DNA of 64,000 nucleotides, taken from Stenurella melanura (Eukaryota > Arthropoda > Insecta > Coleoptera > Cerambycidae). The notes beneath the pieces were generated by a model that was not told the origin of the DNA, did not search any database, and saw only the letters and a program-made list of their open reading frames with translations. The stretch is taken from positions 55,383,241 through 55,447,240 of the forward strand of contig OY757310.1 in assembly GCA_963583905.1 (NCBI GenBank), in the 5' to 3' direction. Both the position numbers and the translations under genes were made by a program. This document shows, one piece after another, positions 9,869 to 22,395 of the stretch. The first letter of the stretch is position 1; each line of letters opens with the position of its first letter.

Positions 9869-12800
9869 ACTCGACCGGCAATTGGCGTCATCTACGGTAC
9901 AATATGGGCCAAGATAGCCTCCCATAAATATAAAACAATCTTTTAATAACGACTTAATCAATTCTGTATAATATACAGTTATCTAGTTATTCCTTTTTGT
10001 GTTTGAATTCCTTCTACTTCATCATTACTCAAAGAGACAACTTACACTGGTTCCCTCACTACAGTAAAATTGGGAATACATGGACCAATTATAATATTTA
10101 TGAGTCTACGTGTTTACTAATTTAGATATTCGCTTAAACGGTGCCATGTTATCCCGTTTCCGAGTAATTAACCCCGCGTTTGCAACATTCCTAATAGAAC
10201 GATTTGATAATGATAGCCCAGTTAATGCTATTCCCTATGTTCACAGTTTCATTTTTTGTCGTATGACGTATACCTGCCTAGAATATGTGCAGAAATGTTA
10301 CTTGCGATAGACAGGGTTGGCTTCAGCTCAAGAGATACTTCAGGCAGCGGTGGTATTAAGCATTTATTCCCATGATATAATATTATGAATATTATGATAA
10401 ATAAATGCTCCTAAATAAATTCTAATCATTCATAATTTTATAACATGCACGTTAACAAATTACTTTTCTTTTTTATTGCACTTACATGCATACCTAACCA
10501 AAATAAACTACATTCTACTGAATTATTTAAAATTTAAAAAATGTTTCGTGAAAAATCCACAATAGGTATATAAAATTGAAAAAATTTTGTCCAACTGATA
10601 ACCAAAAGAACATTTCTTTACCTGGAGAAGTGGTCATAGTAAAATATAACAAAATGTTAAAAATTGTATTTCATTTACTCCAATGTAGGTTAGAAAATTG
10701 ATCGTTGAAAAATTGTCCATAAATGCTTTTAAGTTGTTCAAAAGATACATAGAATAAAGTTTTGTGAGTAAAGTTTCTGAAAATCTTCCTAGCAATAGTT
10801 TCCAACATTTTCATATTAATACTTTCTAATAACTAGGAATAAACTATCTAAGTTTGATTTTTAAAATCAATACTCAGAAGTCAAAAAAATATATTTATAG
10901 AAATACATAAAGAGCATACAATTCTTAATAATATAACACACTAAATGTGGATATACAGTGTACATTTATTGTGAATGAAATTTGAAAGAACAGAAATCAA
11001 CAAAAATATACTTTAGATGTCTCGATAACTAAATATTCAAAATAAAATTTTATTACAATAGTTTTAATCAATAATGGTAAAGTACATATATATTTTTACT
11101 ATTCTTGCCAGTGTTACTGCAAAATAGACTAAGTTACAGAAGATAGTCTCGGATGCCTCGGAATAACAAGTTTTCATGTATGTGTGTGAGAACAGGTGCC
11201 ATTTTTTTGTGGTATCACTTTATTCTGAAAACTTATCTCCACAATATTGGATAAATTCATCGTTTTCCATTTTTCTTCTTTTACACTAACGTTCCTGATG
11301 AAATAATTTTCGTTCCAGTTTTTTGATTTCTTTAAATATAGTCTTCCATGGGGACTAAGAACTAAAAAAGACGTTGCAGTTCGGGTCTGAGAAGATGTAT
11401 CTGAAAACAAATAGCTTTTGTTGTATGTAATTGGTCAAGAAAATATTACGATTATTTCATTTTTTATTTCTAATATTCCTGGAGTGCACGGTATATGTTG
11501 GATATACACGAGAAAAATTTTTCTTGCAAAGCCCACTTTATTTCATATTTAATACGTATACAAGAACAATAAAAATTAGTGGAAATAACATAACCTAACG
11601 TTAAAATATGAACCGTATCGAAACCAATTAAGGCATTGTTAAAGAGTGATGTGCATAAACAAAGAACATACAAACAAATAAGGCATACCTTTTTCTTTTC
11701 TGATAGGAAATTAAAAAGGACTTTTTAAGATATTCATCGTTCATTGCTTTACATATTTAGTATGATGAATTTCAAATCAAAACCAAATCATAAAATACCA
11801 AATAACTTTCGGTATACATTTTTAACTCTTTAGAAACGAAAAGATAACATTAACAGGAGGAAACTAATGACTAAAGAGAGTCAGTACTTGAACTCAATCC
11901 AGGTTGTTCTACAGTAGTAGTCACCAAATGGGAGGTAATAAATATGCTTTATCAGTGCTGCCAGAGCACAGTGCTGTGATTTACATGCAATATGAGAAGC
12001 AATTTAAAAAAAAAAAAAAAAAAGAAAAATATCAATCACATTGAATTTACTCAACCGATCTTAACCTTACTAAAATATTTGTTTGTTTACATATTTCTAA
12101 CAACTTGGTGGTTTTAATAAAGTTATATTGAACTACATCTATGTACTTAAACAAAATTTTAGCCATTTATGTCCCTGCAAAACATTAAATATGATAAATA
12201 ATGATTATGAAGTATAGGTACCTATAATGAATTCCAAAACTTTTCTTAAATTATTAATGGTCTTACTGTGTAAGTATGTAAGTATTTAATAATTAATTAC
12301 AGACTTGTAATTAATTTATGATAAAGTCTTACCTGAACCTATGACAGACTTGAAAATTGATGGTATATATACCTATATATTTAACTTGTTTTTCAAAGGA
12401 TTTGAAAACATGTCTTCACCGAAATGCAAGCTGAATACCCTGTAACTACTGCACGTATACGAGTGGGGAATAAATTTACTATATTATATTTCCACGCCAA
12501 TAATTCCTTGCCCAACTAAACATCTAATATAAAAATATAATTTATAATTATGCTTTTATTTATTTTATTACCTATTAATTTTTTTTTACCTCCCATATCC
12601 TTAGGGAACCTGAACAATATAATATTCATTAATTTAGAAAAGAGTCACCCAACTAAAAAACACTATCATAAACGTATAAAAACAATCCTACACGGAAAAA
12701 TATTATGAAAAATATTGAAATTATGAAATGTCACAAAGCCTAATCACGACGTTTGACGTTCAAGCAAATACTGATTGATATGATGCTCAGATCATTTCTA

Positions 12801-13170
12801 AATCGGTACCTGCCCAGAGTCGACGAGAGAAAATCAAGCCATGAAACGTCATCAGTGAAAACTTTGTATTTAATCTAGTCTGTGATGATAGTACTGAAAC
12901 TTCTCCAGGTTCCGGTGTTATTGGTTCCTGGAGGTCCTGTTTGGGGTTAACTTGCAATAAACTTATTTCGTTTTAGAAATTATACTACAAAATATATTAG
13001 AGTAATTGCCGAAAAAGTTCTTGCGGTCGTGAACGACCATTGCCTAAATTCTAAATTTATACAAGAGTATTTACTTCTAAAGAATCATCTAATATCATAC
13101 TGAGACGATTTCTTTACGACTTCTTAGGACCCATACTGGCATACCACCTCTCTACAAAATTCGCGACTTT
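9869..13170. other. Long AT-rich stretch without a recognisable gene
   Basis: More than 3 kb with only short open frames (10110-10310, 11174-11410, 11470-11673), none with family motifs. An 18-base poly(A) run occurs at 12006-12023. The segment 12780-13170, just upstream of the LINE, may be its 5' flank or its degraded ORF1/5' UTR, but no ORF1 motif is visible. Confidence 0.4.
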
Positions 13171-13811
13171 ATGAAGAATAATTTTAATTTCATAACCCCT
13201 TTATTACATTTGTTACATACACTTGGGTTCACTATATACCACAACAATATACGCAGTATTTCGAAAAACATAGACGAATTCTTGGTCATGATAGCTGCAT
13301 TAAATCACAGCTTTGATTGTATAATATTTACCGAAACGTTTCAAAAGGAAGACTGTACAGTGAGGGTAATAAAAATAGAAATGACGGAGTAATTATTTAT
13401 ATTAAAAGTCACTACAACTATAAATTTAATATAAATGAAATAAATACTATAAAGCTAATTGAGCTCGATATATGTTATAATAATAACAAAATGCTACATA
13501 TCAGTGCAATATATAGATCACCTTCTACTTGTCCTTTTTCTTTTAATACTGGCTTGCAGAATTACCTACAAACCTGCAAAAAAACAAATGACATCGACTT
13601 AATAATAGGGGATATAAATATTGATATTAAAAGTAATCTAGACTACAGTCAAGAATATCTGAATATTTTGGCGGAAGGATACATACCTGCAATAAATAAT
13701 TTCACCAGGGTACAAGAGGAAAGTCGATCATGCATAGATCATATATTTATAAAAAGCAAAATACTGCTCTCTAATTTTACTTCGATAGTATATGAAATCA
13801 GCATTACCGAT
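13171..13811 (+). pseudogene. LINE apurinic-like endonuclease domain, frameshifted
   Basis: The first frame gives YHNNIRSISKNIDEFL and DCIIFTET (residues about 28-58), the N-terminal motifs of the exonuclease-endonuclease-phosphatase fold in LINE ORF2 proteins. A frameshift near 13330 leads to a second frame with GVIIYIKS, SAIYRSPS, IIGDINIDI (the GDFN metal-site motif) and SCIDHIFIK. The frame ends at the ISITD segment, where the Penelope-like element begins and the expected DH.P active-site motif is lost. The domain would nick target DNA for target-primed reverse transcription; this copy cannot. Confidence 0.85.
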
Positions 13812-14217
13812 TTTGGATGTGCAAGTTGAATGGCTCGATCTGTTAAACTATTAACAACGCTCTTTTTGTAATTGATAGGAGTATGTGAATTATAATTTAA
13901 GTATCTTTGCGACCAAATTTCTTTCGTGTACCAGTTAGTATCAATAATTCCGGATTCATTATGTTTAATGGTAATATCTAAAAAGTTTATGCTCTTTTCT
14001 TTTTCAATTTCGGTTGTGAATTGTAAGCGTGGATGAAAACTATTGAAATTATTAACAGTATATTCTATTTTATTTTTTGGTAAACATATAATACAGTCAT
14101 CTACATATCTTTTGTAAAAAATAGGTTTATAATTTAATGATTTTAATATCTGACATTCTAATTCCTCCATAACTAAGTTTGCAATGGTGGCCGATATGGG
14201 TGAACCCATAGCAGTTC
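13812..14217 (-). pseudogene. PLE reverse transcriptase segment (inverted)
   Basis: On the reverse strand: GTAMGSPISATIANLVMEEL, then FYKRYVDDCIICLP containing the YVDD catalytic motif, NFLDITIKH, then NSLTDRAIQLAHP. MGSP.S..IAN..ME.LE and RYVDD are diagnostic of Penelope-type RTs and differ from the GVPQG/YADD style of the surrounding LINE. The N-terminal fingers are missing, and the last residues of the open frame (after LAHP) are antisense of the host LINE, which fixes the junction near 13812. Confidence 0.85.
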
Positions 14218-14218
14218 C

Positions 14219-14760
14219 GAAAAATAATTAAAAAAAGAATACATAATATCTATAATAAGAATATGAATAAAAAAGTTAAGAATAATAACAACTATGTATC
14301 CATGCCTTACATACCAAAAGTATCTGAGAATATTTCAAATGTATTAAAAAAACACAATATAACAGTAGCGCATAAACCTTACACTACAACAAAAAAATTC
14401 TTTACAAAACTAAAACCCGAACTACAACCAAAAGACGAAACTAACGCAATTTATAAAATAGACTGTAATAATTGTAATTGTACATATATTGGCCAAACAA
14501 AACAATACCTGCATAAACGAATATATACACACAAATATAATATAAGAACACTAAATCAAAACTCGACAGCTCTTACCAAACACGCTTTAGACCATAACCA
14601 TAGCTTTAACTTTGACAATACAAAAATTTTACAAAAGGAACCAAATTATCATCGAAGGACAATACATGAAATGTTACAAATTAAAAGACATAACAGCGCA
14701 ATAAACAACCGCACTGATATAGAGAATTTAAGTGAAACATACTTTAATTTGTTAAATTAA
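14219..14760 (+). pseudogene. PLE GIY-YIG endonuclease C-terminal segment
   Basis: An open frame of about 180 residues encodes KIIKKRIHNIYNKN, MPYIPKVSENISNVLKKHNI, then the GIY-YIG nuclease core: AIYKIDC, CNNCNCTYIGQTKQYL, KRIYTHK. The C..C spacing before TYIGQT and the downstream H/N residues match the C-terminal endonuclease of Penelope-like elements, which nicks the target for primed reverse transcription. The frame is intact from the inversion junction to the stop at 14758-14760, so this part may be fairly young, but it is separated from its RT half. Confidence 0.85.
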
Positions 14761-15145
14761 CTAAAAAGGGGATATTACTAAATAACATATATTTTTACAT
14801 CGTTCCATCAAGTCCGCAAGATAATTCTTAAAATATCATATTTCACACTACCAGCCTTTAGAGAAAACCTCATAACTAGCATCCATAAATTAAATAAACT
14901 GTACCAATAGTGACATAACACAGACCAGAAAGCAGGCGATAATTTTGTTCAGCATTTAGTTGCATTAAAACTTTCAACAGAAATAAACGTAAAATGTTAA
15001 TATAGTGTAAACAAAAAATTTCTTAAATTGTAAGTAATAAAATTAAATTTGTAAAATCACATAAAATAATTGTACGTTAATATAAATATTGTAGTTTTTC
15101 CTCTGACGATGGTTAATAAAACCGAAACGTAAGAAAATATAAGAA
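14761..15145 (+). other. PLE 3' UTR and terminal motif
   Basis: Non-coding, AT-rich 3' region. The segment around 15097-15135 (CTCTGACGATGGTTAATAAA then CCGAAACGTAAG) resembles the 3' terminal motif typical of Penelope-like elements, in which a TGATGA-type box is followed by CGAAACGT. The LINE linker sequence resumes by about 15145. Confidence 0.6.
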
Positions 15146-17373
15146 TTTTCATTTAAAGATGACCGAAAAATCCCAGGATACATCAAGTTAGAACTATAAA
15201 AAGTATACAGATTACGATGAATTAAATGAGTTACTAAAAAAGGAGAGTTGGTTAAACGTCTATACCAAAAATGATATTGACCCAACGGTAGAAGCCTTTA
15301 CAAACATACTGAAAAGAAATATAAAAAAATGTACAAAGTCTGTAAGAATTAAAAAGAATGAAATAAAAAGACAACCTTGGATAACATCCGGGCTAGTAAA
15401 GTCTATAAACAAAAAAAATAAGTTATATAAAGAAGTACAAAAAAATAAAAGTAACGTAAATATTATCAATGAATTTAAGCAATACGACAAAACACTAAAA
15501 GAACTAATCATGCAAACTAAAATCAACTATTATAAAAATCATTTAGACCCCGTTAATAATAACCCTAAAGAATTATGGACATATATAAACGAAATGACCA
15601 ATATAAACAAAAGTAAAAACAAAATAGAAATAAAAACAATCAAATCCCGTCAAGACACTATTTTAACAGAACCAATGGAAATAGCAAATGAATTTAATGC
15701 ATACTTCAACCAAATAGGGGAAAATTTAATAAATAAATTACCAAAAAAATCGAACACTCCAAAAACACGAAAAATAATTAGAAATTCAATGTTTCTTGAA
15801 AACACAAACGATAGTGAAATAAAAGAGACGATTAGTAAATTGCGTAATAAAAAATCCCCAGGCCTTGATGAGATCACACCTGAAATATTAAAAAAAAATA
15901 GCCGACAATATAACAGAGCCGCTAACATACATAATAAATACATCCTTTGCACAAAAAAAATTCCCTCAGGCATTTAAAGTAGCTGTTATAAAACCCTTAT
16001 ATAAGTCCGATGACAAGGAAGATCTTAATAATTACCGTCCAATTTCTCTACTCTCGAGTCTTGCGAAAATATATGAAAAAATTTTAAAAGAGAGATTAAT
16101 GTGCTTCCTAAACAAATTCAATATACTATCAAACAATCAATATGGATTCCGAGAGGCTAGGTCGACGGACGATGCAATAGCTGACTTGACAACACACATA
16201 TACAACTCTTTAGATACAACAAAAAAGTCTCTATGCGTCTTCGTTGACCTAGCAAAAGCTTTTGACACGGTTAGCCATCCGGAGTTGTTAGCTACTCTGA
16301 ATGATATTGGAATTCGTGGTCCCGCAAATACACTACTGCAAAGCTACCTATGTGAAAGACCTCACTGCGTAAAGATTGGGGACAGTTACAGTGATTTTAA
16401 AACAGTCAAGTGCGGAGTCCCTCAGGGTACAGTACTCGGGCCATTACTCTTCATAATATACGTTAACGAATTATTTGATATACCCATCAGTGGCAAAATA
16501 ATCAGCTTGGCCGATGACACGGCTATATTTTTTGAAGGTAATGACTGGGAGACTCTAAAAAATAAGGTCGAGCGTGAGATATTAGAAATTATGAAATATT
16601 TTAACGATAAGCTACTAACAGTAAATTACAAAAAAACATTTGTCTTACCCTTTGCCAGCACTAGTCGAGGACTTCCAAAATTTGATTCCTTGGTTATGAA
16701 GGAGAATAAGTTAGAAATAAAATTAAAAATAGTCAAAACCATTAAATATCTAGGCATAATAATAGACTGTCATATGAGATGGGACAAACATATTAAGGTA
16801 TTAGTAAAGAAAATTCGCTGCTTGGTCCCAAAATTCAAATTCCTCAATTTAATTCTAGATGAAAGTAAACTAAAAATGCTCTATTATGCGTTGGTTCAGT
16901 CACATCTAAATTATGGCATTATAGCATGGGGTAATGCTGCAAATTATTATATAAAAAATTTAGAAACGGTGCAAAAATGGATACTTAGAGTCATTTATCA
17001 AAAACCTCTGATGTATTCTTCTGAGAAACTGTATGAAGAGTGTAAAGTCTTTGATCTAAGACAACTCTTTTGTCAATCTTTACTGTTACGCTCTTATAAA
17101 AACAAAAGAAGTTTGGAATCAATTGACCATCCTCATAACACAAGGTACAAAATAGAGTCGGTGAAGATTCCAAAAATTGACAAAACAATTGGTCAAAGAA
17201 GTCACAGGTACTTAGGTAGTGTAATATACAACTCTCTTCCTAATGAAATAAAGACAATAAACTCATTGAAATTGTATAAAAAAAGAATTAAACATTGGAT
17301 ACTTGATAAGAAACGAATCGAAATACATTTGATTATTGATCGTAAAAATAACTATACTTATAAAACATTTTAG
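15140..17373 (+). pseudogene. CR1-like LINE linker and reverse transcriptase
   Basis: This continues the host LINE ORF2. The linker (KRQPWITSGLVKSINKKNKL, YKNHLDPVNNNPKELWTYIN, KSPGLDEITPEILKK) is in the endonuclease frame but has an in-frame TAG at 15189. One extra A in the nine-A run at 15890-15898 shifts the frame; the other frame continues with KVAVIKPLYKS, NNYRPISLLS, QYGFREARSTDDAIADL, VFVDLAKAFDTV, CGVPQGTVLGPLLF, ISLADDTAIFF and KYLGIIID. The catalytic box is LADD rather than the usual YADD. The C-terminal region (NYGIIAWGNA, GQRSHRYLG, YNSLPNEIK) is complete to the stop at 17373. GVPQG.VLGPLLF supports the CR1/Jockey superfamily; the clade is uncertain. Confidence 0.9.
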
Positions 17374-17850
17374 CTGACTTATACTACTCACAATGACGTA
17401 CTTACCTAACCGACCAACTTGACTTACTTAGTGTTGCTTGCCTCTCAATGTGCAGCATATCAAACTAGATATCAACCTAGACATACACAACGGTGTATTC
17501 TTCAGTCTTCTTTTGAAACTCGTAATATTATATAAATAGTTACTATTTTTTGATCTTGACATAGAGTTATCTAGTTTTATTTTTTTCTCTTCTAACTATA
17601 TATATATTTTTTTGTTATATCAAGTATATATTGTTTCTTTTATATTCAGTAAATTATATTATATATTATTTAGATATAGCATTTAGACTAAAGCTCACTA
17701 GATATCCACGCGCGGATTTTCCATGTGGATACTCTTAACTTTATTATGATTTAAGCACATAGTTTTAAATAGTTTTTGTATAAATACTCCTGTATATATC
17801 TATTTGCATCTAATAAAGTTATATTATTATTATATTATTATTATTATTAC
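17374..17850 (+). other. LINE 3' UTR with polyadenylation signal and (ATT)n tail
   Basis: Non-coding. AATAAA lies at 17812-17817 and is followed by a tail of ATT repeats at 17820-17850, which marks the 3' end of the LINE. Confidence 0.8.
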
Positions 17851-20384
17851 ATAGTAAATTGCCTGTATTATCACGTTTTTATAGGAATATGTCGAATTGC
17901 CGTTAACCCTATATACAGCAGAAAAATGGTTTCTAATAAATGTTTGAGAAGAAAAGTAACATATTAGATTTCCTAAATGTCAACAAAATACATTTTTTTT
18001 ATATTTCTATTCTTATTGATACCGTATGTAAAAACACTTAATTTTATTTTTGGTGTAAATATTTTCCAGTAATATTCTGGATAATTGTATTATTTTGTTT
18101 TACAAATTCCGCGAATATTATTTTTAGAACTATAGGCATGTAGTAGGAAATCCCAAAAATTCAAAATGGCCGCCATAAGAAAAGAAGAAGTAGATGACGA
18201 CTAAGGAAATAAACCGTGGTAATGCCTTTTTCTTATTAAAAATACATTAGCAAGAAATGTTACTATTAAAGTGTTTTGCAGATTAAGACTGCATATATGA
18301 GCGAAATATAAAAGAAAAATAAATAATAGTATCTTCTATGTCTCTAAATTAGAGAGGACGGCTAAGACTGCTTTGCCATTCGCACAGTCATGCTGGAATT
18401 AAATAACAGTAATTATTCCCTTCTTTTTGGGGTTTTAATGTCGATAAAACGAACCTTAATGTAGTATCCACGTGAAAAACTTTCATGTAGAAAACGTAAT
18501 GCCAGTTATATACCACAATCTTATCATAAGTATGTTCTTGATGTCAAAGAGTAAATTAGTAAAATTGTACTTCTGTTGTTCTTACTGTGAATAAAATTAG
18601 GTTGAGATGTACGTACGTCTCCTGAAATTTTCCTGAAGGTTAAAAATTAACTTAAGAAACGATGATGAAATAAAACTAATTCACCCTGCCCCGGTATGTC
18701 TATAGGTCCCTTTGGAATACGTCGAGTTGTAGGTAGGTATCTTTTTTTAATACAAATTAATTTTTCAGCGTCAGGAAAGGAGCGTATTCAATATGAAATA
18801 ACATTAGGGAAGCAAATATTAATTTCCGGACCCTTCTTCCTTTTTTGAGGCCAGATATTAGCAATAAATAAATGCTCAATTTTATTTCCGTCGGAGTAAA
18901 TATTTACCAGAACATTCTAATTGTAATTCGAAAAGAAAATGTTGAAAAATTATTTATAACATTAAATCAATTTTGTACTTCAGATATAACCGTCCATCGC
19001 ATCTCTCCTTAAGATACAAACATTAAATATTGTCTGCACCCAACCTTTTTAATTAAAATTTACTTCTAAAAATATATTAATAAAATGTTATAGATGCTCG
19101 TATACAATGATTCAGGCTAGTACTTGGTAGATTCGTAGCGTGCGTGCTTGCAATCTTTTGAGCCTGCTGTGTTCTTATTATCTACTCCAGTTGTGAATGA
19201 GAGGGAAATTTATATTTATAATTAAATGTATGACATCTTCGTTAAGAGAAACTTGAGCTTGTAATACAAAAAAGAGCAAGTTGATTTCCACTCTCAGGGA
19301 GGTTGCGTGAACGTTTTCAGAACTTATTTAATTCGTTTACGTCATTTAGCCCTTGAATTCGAAGGATTTGAAATGGAATTACATCGCATAATACACCAAA
19401 TAATGTTATTTCAAGTTCATCATGAACATTGTTACAATATTTTCGACGGCTGCCGATAGCGGGTGATGATTGCATTACTTTTGTCTCACTTGTATCTAGG
19501 CAATTTCTTTCATTTTGATATCGACAACAAAACCCTAGAACATTGTTCCTCTAAACTATTTTATTACTTATTATTTTACCCCACTACTCCTCTTTCTCAC
19601 CAATCTTAATTTCACGTGTTCTTCAATGCCATTTTAACCTCTCCAAGAATTTTTTTTATGGAGGTTACTAAAATGGGTCCCAAATCGAAAATTGAGGTAA
19701 CATCAAATCTTTACGTTTTGGGGTCCCAGGAACCCAAAAAAGTGGTTTTTGAAAAATCTCTGTGTGTATGTTAGCACGACAGCGGCGAAACTACTGAATA
19801 GATTTGGATGAAAATTTCCGTAAGGATTTCTTTTGTGCTCCAGAAAATCTGAAAAAGTTTTGATTGAAATCGGATTACGTTCTGTGTCGTTTTGGCACAA
19901 CAAGTTGTTTACATACAATTTGTAATCGAACCGTTAAAGAGCCGTTAAAATTCCGATTTCAACGATATATTAAACTGGCACCATTTCGATTTGGTTTGCG
20001 TGAAAAGAAATTAAAAAATAAAGCAAATGTGAAGCATAAGCTCGCTTCCCCTCACGTGTCACGTGCATTTCTATTTCTATTCAACAACTATTGTGTGATT
20101 TATCGCCGCAGCGCTGATATATTAAAAATGGACCGCTAATTATAGGTTAGATTTCCAACCTGTAAACATCAGTATATTTTTAAAAATCAATTATTTAAAA
20201 AAAAATCGGTAAAGGTATTTACACAGAACTTCCCTCTTTATTTATATTGGGCGGTCACTGTAAAAAATTGTTAATTACGAAACCACATGAGAGAAGGAAA
20301 TCTGATAACTTTTGGTCAAAAAAATATACGGAGTGATCATGTTTTTCTTTGACAAAATTTTCTAATTTTTCTTTTTGAAATTTT
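17851..20384. other. AT-rich stretch; one dispersed repeat, no gene
   Basis: No supported gene. The segment 19800-19920 (phrases GGATTTCTTTTGTGCTCCAG, GAAATCGGATTACGTTCTGT, TTTTGGCACA) recurs, diverged, at 22510-22590 in the same orientation, so it is part of an interspersed repeat of unknown type. Confidence 0.5.
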
Positions 20385-21535
20385 TTTTTTTTTTATAAAA
20401 TAGATTTAGAATGTCTTGAAACGTGAAAACTTTAAATTTGAGCAAAAATAATTCCCATCTTTTTAATGGTAACAAAATTTTCAGTTTTGAATTTTTTTTT
20501 TTGAAATAGGTTTAGAATGTCATGAACGTGAAAATTTTAAATTTGAGCAATAAAACATGTTTTCCATCATTTATTCTAGGTACAGCAGATGTAAAAAAAA
20601 TGATCAAAACATTTTTTATTTTGATTTTTTTCCGCATTAGGTTTAGAAAGCCATGAAACGTAGAAATTTGGAATTTGAACAAAGAGAAGTAATTAAGCTG
20701 AAGAAAAACTGTCGTTCCATTTAGAATTAATCATGTGATATATTGTGATACGATTGTGATTCAGTTATCTATGTAAATTTCATTATTTATCGAATTGTTC
20801 GTGAATCAAATTTATCAAAAATTAAATTTTGTTTTATTTCCAAGTCAATTATTGTTTAATTTTGATTGTTAAGTAACCTGACTGACGTCACGTGATTAAT
20901 TATAAATGGAAGCCTGTCTTCCTATAGCTTAATTAACTCTTAATTACGTCCGAAAATTAAGATATGACAGTAATAATTGGTACTTTAAGAAGGGAAGTTT
21001 CATTTTCCTATTACGTGAACATCAAGTACACTATGTTATTAAAATTCGGCTTCAGCGCGTTTTTGATAACGAATAAGATTATGGGATTGGTTGACAGTTA
21101 AAACTTTGCCTAATATCTTATTGTGAAAAATTAGGTACATTTTCCTTCATAATGACGGACGCCACTGGTGGATTTTGAAATATTTCATCGTTACACAATC
21201 TCCTGATGAAAAAAAATCGCATTGTAAATAAGGGAGCAGGGGCATGGGAGTCATGAAAAGTGAGACATACTGTATATGATGGAATTTTTTTTGCATGGTA
21301 GTAAAAAAAATTTGTAAAAATTTTTCTTTGGCAAAATTTTCAAGCAATTTCTTTTTTGAAAAATTTTGTTATGAAATAGATTTAAAATGTCATAAAACGT
21401 GGACATTTTAAATTTGAGCAAAAGGAATTTCCCCTTTCTTGTTAAAAAAATTTTCATTAAAAAAAAAAATTGTGAAATAGGTTTAGAAAATCGTGAAAAG
21501 TGGAAATTTTGTATTTGAACGAACAATTTTTTTCT
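20385..21535 (-). repeat. Amplified right-end modules of element H
   Basis: The block AAATAGGTTTAGAATGTCAT followed by GAAACGT and AAATTTGAGC is the reverse complement of the piece lying between the microsatellite and the hairpin in element H (compare 53390-53450). It occurs at about 20391, 20506 and 20637, then again at about 21376 and 21477, spaced roughly 100-130 bp apart and diverged. No satellite units or left end accompany these copies. Confidence 0.7.
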
Positions 21536-21639
21536 CATTATCTATTCGCTTTAGACGCTCCACCCTGTATATTTCCAGTGAAAGTCTAACCATTTCTTCG
21601 CTGGTAGTAGTGTCAGCTACCTACCAAATTTGACTAATA

Positions 21640-21800
21640 TCCGTAGTAGTTTTTTAGATAATGCACCAACAGGTAAACAGACAGACAGGCTGACGGAATT
21701 GAAAAACCTATATTTTCGTAATCTACGTGATCTGAAACGTGAAAATCCAAAAAAATCTCGGAGGGTGATTTTTTCTCGAATACAATACTTCCCTTCGATA
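21640..21800. repeat. GACA microsatellite flank, possible diverged element H end
   Basis: A short AGACAGACAGGC run is followed by sequence resembling a diverged H right end (CGTAATCTACGTGATCTGAAACG, here seen only as shorter matching words). A CACCCTGTATA word at 21561 resembles the ends of the foldback at 37327-39230. Neither is enough for a firm call. Confidence 0.3.
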
Positions 21801-22049
21801 TGCGCGGGAAGCAATTATATGCATCCTATCTGGAGAGTTCACTTATGTCACACAGGTACCAATGTACAAATTCGAATAGAAACATTACAAATGAGTACAA
21901 ACTTACAAAAATATAACATTGTTACTTACAAAAATATAACACGATGTTATCGAATCGATAATCGTGGTTTATTCTAAAATAAAATAAGCAAATTTATTAG
22001 TAAAATGGCTGTAACGCTTGATAAAATTATGAGCTACGTTTTGTGTGCA

Positions 22050-22395
22050 ATCTTCAACATCATTTTTGATCCTACTTGCCTACAAACTGCATTATTTTAT
22101 TAGTCAAAACGTAATTTTCTTATTGATTTGAATCATCAAAATCTGTGCCGTTTAGGCGTCAACGTTATATACATAATTTTACATATTTCTCAATGAGAGT
22201 AATATAATTAAACAAATGGATACGTGAAATCGAGATTTCATTGACACAGCCAGAGGTAAAGGAAGTTACAAAAGTCGCCTCATTATACTTATTGACCAAG
22301 AAATCGAGAATCTTTCTTAAATTAAGAAATCAAATGAAAATGAATTGAACAAATATTAAATATTTAATAGTCGTCGACAAAGTATAGTATTCTGC
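22050..22395 (-). repeat. Dispersed repeat R2, copy 1
   Basis: Reverse-complement match to about 43770-44185. Shared landmarks in order on the reverse strand are: AGAATACTATACTTTGTC, ACGACTATTAAATATTTAAT, TTTCTTAA, GAGGCGACTTTTG, CTTTACCTCTGGCTGTGTCA, ATGAAATCTCG and CCATTTGTTTAATTATATTAC. No coding potential. It is probably a non-autonomous DNA element because the partner copy shows inverted ends. Confidence 0.7.

Larger units (their letters stand above)
13812..15145. mobile_element. Penelope-like element (PLE) with inverted 5' part
   Basis: The insertion holds a reverse-strand RT segment (13812-14217) directly abutting a forward-strand GIY-YIG endonuclease segment (14219-14760) and a forward 3' end. 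The PLE protein normally reads RT then GIY-YIG on one strand. Here the outer edge of the inverted piece is DRAIQLAHP (the more C-terminal RT end), and the junction at 14218 joins GTAMGSPIS (the more N-terminal point) to KIIKKRIH. That is the arrangement expected from a twin-priming-like inversion with 5' truncation. Exact insertion boundaries are uncertain by some bases. Confidence 0.85.
13171..17850 (+). mobile_element. CR1-like LINE copy 1, split by a Penelope-like element
   Basis: A single non-LTR retrotransposon reads endonuclease (13171-13811), insertion (13812 to about 15145), linker and RT (to 17373), then a 3' UTR ending in AATAAA (17812) and an (ATT)n tail (17820-17850). The tail style (AATAAAGTT followed by ATT repeats) is shared with the LINE at 27759-30727, so the two are related. 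There is no recognisable ORF1. The reading frame is broken several times, so the copy is dead. Confidence 0.85.
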
